From Algoriphagus sp. (lineage in GTDB: Bacteria; Bacteroidota; Bacteroidia; Cytophagales; Cyclobacteriaceae): 17,297 bases of DNA. The DNA lies in NCBI GenBank assembly GCA_023255285.1, contig JALRIY010000022.1:1-17297 (forward strand), given 5' to 3'. Every line of letters starts with the position of its first letter. Positions within the stretch are counted from its first letter, which is position 1. Positions 15,148 to 17,297 of the stretch are shown in pieces. The position numbers and the translations under genes are program-made. A model generated the notes under the pieces. That model did not search any database. It was not told the DNA's origin and saw nothing but the letters and a program-made list of their open reading frames with translations.

Positions 15148-15843
15148 TTGAAAACCTACCAGCATTTATTTTTCGATCTAGACCATACGCTATGGGACTA
15201 TGATCGAAACGTACACGAATCCCTCGCGGAACTCTACCAAATCTATTCCTTGCAAGATCTGGGGATTCCCACGTTCGAGCATTTTTCCTCCTCGTTTCAT
15301 ACCGTTAATTTCCAATTGTGGGATGACTACAATTTGGGTAAAATCGATAAGCAAAGACTTCGAAGAGAACGGTTTCCTAGGATATTTACCCATGCTGGAG
15401 GGAATGCTGCTGCGATCCCTACTCCTTTTGAAGAGGATTTTATGCACCGGACTTCTTCAAAACCGCATTTATTCCCCTACTCCAAAGAGATTTTGGACTA
15501 CTTGAAAAAAAAGTACCGGATACACCTCATCACCAATGGATTCAATGAATCCCAAGCAAAAAAAATGAATTCCTCTGGACTAAATGGCTACTTTGAATTG
15601 GTCGTTACCTCAGAAACTACCGGCCATAAAAAGCCTGATCCACGAATTTTCTACTACGCATTAGACCAATTACAAGTAGAGGCTGCTGCCTGTCTTATGA
15701 TTGGTGACAATCCCAATTCCGACATTCTTGGTGCCCAGCGAGCAGCCATCGATCAGGTATATTTCAATCCCGAAGGAAAAGAAACTTCCATTCCTGCCAC
15801 CTACGAAATTCGTCACCTCCGAGAACTTGAACAGTTTTTGTAA
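15148..15843 (+). CDS. HAD-family nucleotidase, YjjG/YfnB-like
   Basis: This 231-residue HAD phosphatase matches the YjjG group of noncanonical pyrimidine nucleotidases, which remove phosphate from nucleoside monophosphates. Motif I is FFDLDHTLWD (Asp10, Asp12), motif II LITNG (Thr129), motif III GHKKPDPRIF (Lys161/Lys162) and motif IV MIGDNPNSDILGA (Asp187, Asp192). A helical cap lies between about 20 and 105. The start must be TTG at 15148: the in-frame TAA of the ArsR-type gene lies just 6 bases upstream, and the next ATG falls at residue 99, after motif I. It is probably co-transcribed with the regulator. The nucleotide substrate is family inference. Confidence 0.9.
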   Translation: MKTYQHLFFDLDHTLWDYDRNVHESLAELYQIYSLQDLGIPTFEHFSSSFHTVNFQLWDDYNLGKIDKQRLRRERFPRIFTHAGGNAAAIPTPFEEDFMHRTSSKPHLFPYSKEILDYLKKKYRIHLITNGFNESQAKKMNSSGLNGYFELVVTSETTGHKKPDPRIFYYALDQLQVEAAACLMIGDNPNSDILGAQRAAIDQVYFNPEGKETSIPATYEIRHLRELEQFL

Positions 15844-15875
15844 GTAAAAGCAAGGCGTCATTTCTACAGAAACGC

Positions 15876-15883
15876 TATCTTCG
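15876..15883 (+). promoter_or_regulatory. Possible -7 box upstream of pruA
   Basis: TATCTTCG at 15876-15883 differs at one base from the TAnnTTTG consensus and lies 29 bases before the pruA start codon. No clear -33 TTG is present at the usual distance, so the call is weak. The 69-base gap between the HAD gene and pruA has no strong terminator. Confidence 0.33.
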
Positions 15884-15912
15884 CATTTTCCAAACACGCA
15901 AATACGAATACT

Positions 15913-17297
15913 ATGTTAAAGGGATTTTTCAATGTACCGTCTCCTGTCAATGAGCCGGTAAAATCATACGCACCAGGAAGTGCCGAGCGAAAAGAATTGC
16001 AAGCCATGTTGGCTACACTTCGTAGCCAACAACTCGATATTCCTATGTACATCGGGGCAGAAGAAGTCCGTACGGATAAGACAAGGAAAATCACTCCTCC
16101 TCATGACCATCAGCATACTTTAGGATTTTTTCATGAAGGGGATAGTTCCCATGTGGAGCAGGCCATTCAGGCCGCTTTGGGCGCCAAAGAAGCCTGGGAA
16201 AATATGGCTTGGGAGCAGCGAGCTGCTATTTTTCTCAAAGCCGCAGACCTATTGGCAGGTCCTTACCGTGCAAAAATCAACGCGGCAACCATGCTTGGCC
16301 AATCCAAAAATGCCTTCCAAGCAGAAATTGATGCAGCCTGTGAATTCATTGACTTCCTCCGCTTTAATGTGAAGTACCTATGTGAAATCTATGCCCAACA
16401 ACCTCCAGTTTCTGGTGCTGGGGTATGGAATAGGTTGGAACAACGACCTTTGGAGGGCTTCGTATTTGCCTTGACTCCGTTCAACTTTACAGCCATTGCC
16501 GGCAACTTGCCAACATCAGCAGCCCTAATGGGGAATACTATCGTCTGGAAACCTGCCTATACCCAAATCTACTCGGCAAAGGTGCTAATGGAAGTTTTCA
16601 AGGAAGCAGGGGTACCGGATGGAGTAATCAACTTAGTTTATGTAGACGGACCGACTGCTGGTAATGTGATTTTTAAACATCCTGATTTTGCAGGCATTCA
16701 CTTCACTGGATCCACAGGGGTATTCCAACACATTTGGAAAACCATTGGTGAAAACATTACTCGTTATAAATCTTACCCAAGAATTGTTGGGGAAACCGGG
16801 GGCAAAGACTTTGTGTTGGCACACAAGTCTGCTGATCCAAAGGCAGTAGCCGTAGGACTAGTCCGTGGAGCATTTGAATACCAAGGACAAAAATGTTCGG
16901 CAGCTTCCCGTGCCTACATCCCTAGCAACTTATGGGAGGATGTAAAAAAATACATGATCGAAGATCTGGCTTCCATGAGCATGGGCGGTACAGAAGACTT
17001 CAGCAACTTCATCAATGCGGTGATTGATGAGAAGTCCTTTGACAAAATTGCTAAATACATTGACCAAGCTAAAACAAGCCCTGAGGTAGAAGTAATTGCA
17101 GGAGGAAAATACGATAAATCAAAAGGTTACTTCATCGAGCCTACCGTCCTCCTTACTCAAGATCCAATGTACACCACCATGTGCGAAGAGATCTTTGGCC
17201 CAGTATTGACCATCTACGTGTACCATGAAGAGCATTTTGAAACGGTGCTGGAATTAGTAGATCAAACCTCTCCTTATGCACTCACCGGAGCGGTCTT
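15913..17297 (+). CDS. pruA: L-glutamate gamma-semialdehyde (1-pyrroline-5-carboxylate) dehydrogenase, N-terminal part
   Basis: This aldehyde dehydrogenase oxidises glutamate-semialdehyde to glutamate in proline breakdown, using NAD+. The frame starts at ATG 15913 (MLKGFFNVPSPVNEPVKSYA) and remains open to the window end: 461 codons of a family usually near 540. It resembles the ALDH4-type, stand-alone form. Visible motifs are PFNFTAIAGNLPTSAALMGN with VWKPA (cofactor region), IHFTGSTGVF, the catalytic Glu294 in VGETGGKDF, and the nucleophile Cys328 in YQGQKCSAASRAYIP. EEIFGPVLTIYVY is also present near the end. The 3' end is cut by the window. Proline dehydrogenase is not seen nearby. Confidence 0.95.
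   Translation, partial: MLKGFFNVPSPVNEPVKSYAPGSAERKELQAMLATLRSQQLDIPMYIGAEEVRTDKTRKITPPHDHQHTLGFFHEGDSSHVEQAIQAALGAKEAWENMAWEQRAAIFLKAADLLAGPYRAKINAATMLGQSKNAFQAEIDAACEFIDFLRFNVKYLCEIYAQQPPVSGAGVWNRLEQRPLEGFVFALTPFNFTAIAGNLPTSAALMGNTIVWKPAYTQIYSAKVLMEVFKEAGVPDGVINLVYVDGPTAGNVIFKHPDFAGIHFTGSTGVFQHIWKTIGENITRYKSYPRIVGETGGKDFVLAHKSADPKAVAVGLVRGAFEYQGQKCSAASRAYIPSNLWEDVKKYMIEDLASMSMGGTEDFSNFINAVIDEKSFDKIAKYIDQAKTSPEVEVIAGGKYDKSKGYFIEPTVLLTQDPMYTTMCEEIFGPVLTIYVYHEEHFETVLELVDQTSPYALTGAV

Noticed and set aside
1..17297. CRISPR arrays, insertion sequences, phage or defence genes
   Set aside because: No regularly spaced repeats, transposase, integrase or defence-type proteins were seen; nearly all sequence is accounted for by core genes.

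Overview
The window looks like chromosomal DNA of an aerobic member of the Bacteroidota, most likely a marine or freshwater Cytophagales (Cyclobacteriaceae/Algoriphagus-like) bacterium. The signs are lipoprotein and signal-peptide styles typical of the phylum, a PorT-type outer-membrane beta-barrel, a CarboxypepD_reg-like surface protein, the alternative bacterial GlmU-like protein, type B ribosomal protein L31, and a TTTG/TAnnTTTG-type promoter in front of rpmE2. The taxonomic call is inference from gene content and style. No mobile element, CRISPR array, complete tRNA or rRNA gene was seen.

Layout. Positions 1-2114 (+) hold the 3' part of a GMC-family FAD oxidoreductase followed 3 bases later by a Tat-type lipoprotein of the gluconate 2-dehydrogenase subunit 3 family; the two probably form a periplasmic or membrane-attached dehydrogenase. 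Positions 2253-4763 (+) hold a secreted VPS10/BNR-repeat propeller protein, closed by a perfect 14-bp terminator. A 189-base stretch without a gene follows (4821-5009) and contains a possible folded element. A small outer-membrane beta-barrel protein lies on the minus strand (5010-5603).

Positions 5775-13572 are eight minus-strand genes packed nearly end to end. In transcription order they are a GlmU-like hexapeptide-repeat protein, DNA polymerase III delta' (holB), a retropepsin-like 'ATP-dependent zinc protease', a RimK glutamate ligase, hemC, a lipoprotein cyclophilin, an RmlD-like reductase and an NSS sodium-dependent transporter. Four junctions overlap or have gaps of 1-4 bases, and a two-tier terminator closes the run at 5705-5757. 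The run mixes cell-envelope precursor, replication, post-translational modification, heme and folding functions; it reads as a housekeeping operon rather than a single pathway. The strongest functional pair inside it is the protease and RimK, whose stop and start codons overlap (ATGA).

Upstream are rpmE2 (13642-13887, minus) with its own promoter and a bidirectional-looking terminator, then a secreted CarboxypepD_reg-like protein (minus). Divergent from that are an ArsR-type regulator and a YjjG-like HAD nucleotidase (plus), followed by the first 461 codons of 1-pyrroline-5-carboxylate dehydrogenase (pruA), which runs off the end of the window.

Most of the window is ordinary core genome. The points most worth a second look are the protease-RimK pair, the terminator that almost touches the start codon of the GlmU-like gene, and the unexplained nested inverted repeats at 4910-5008.
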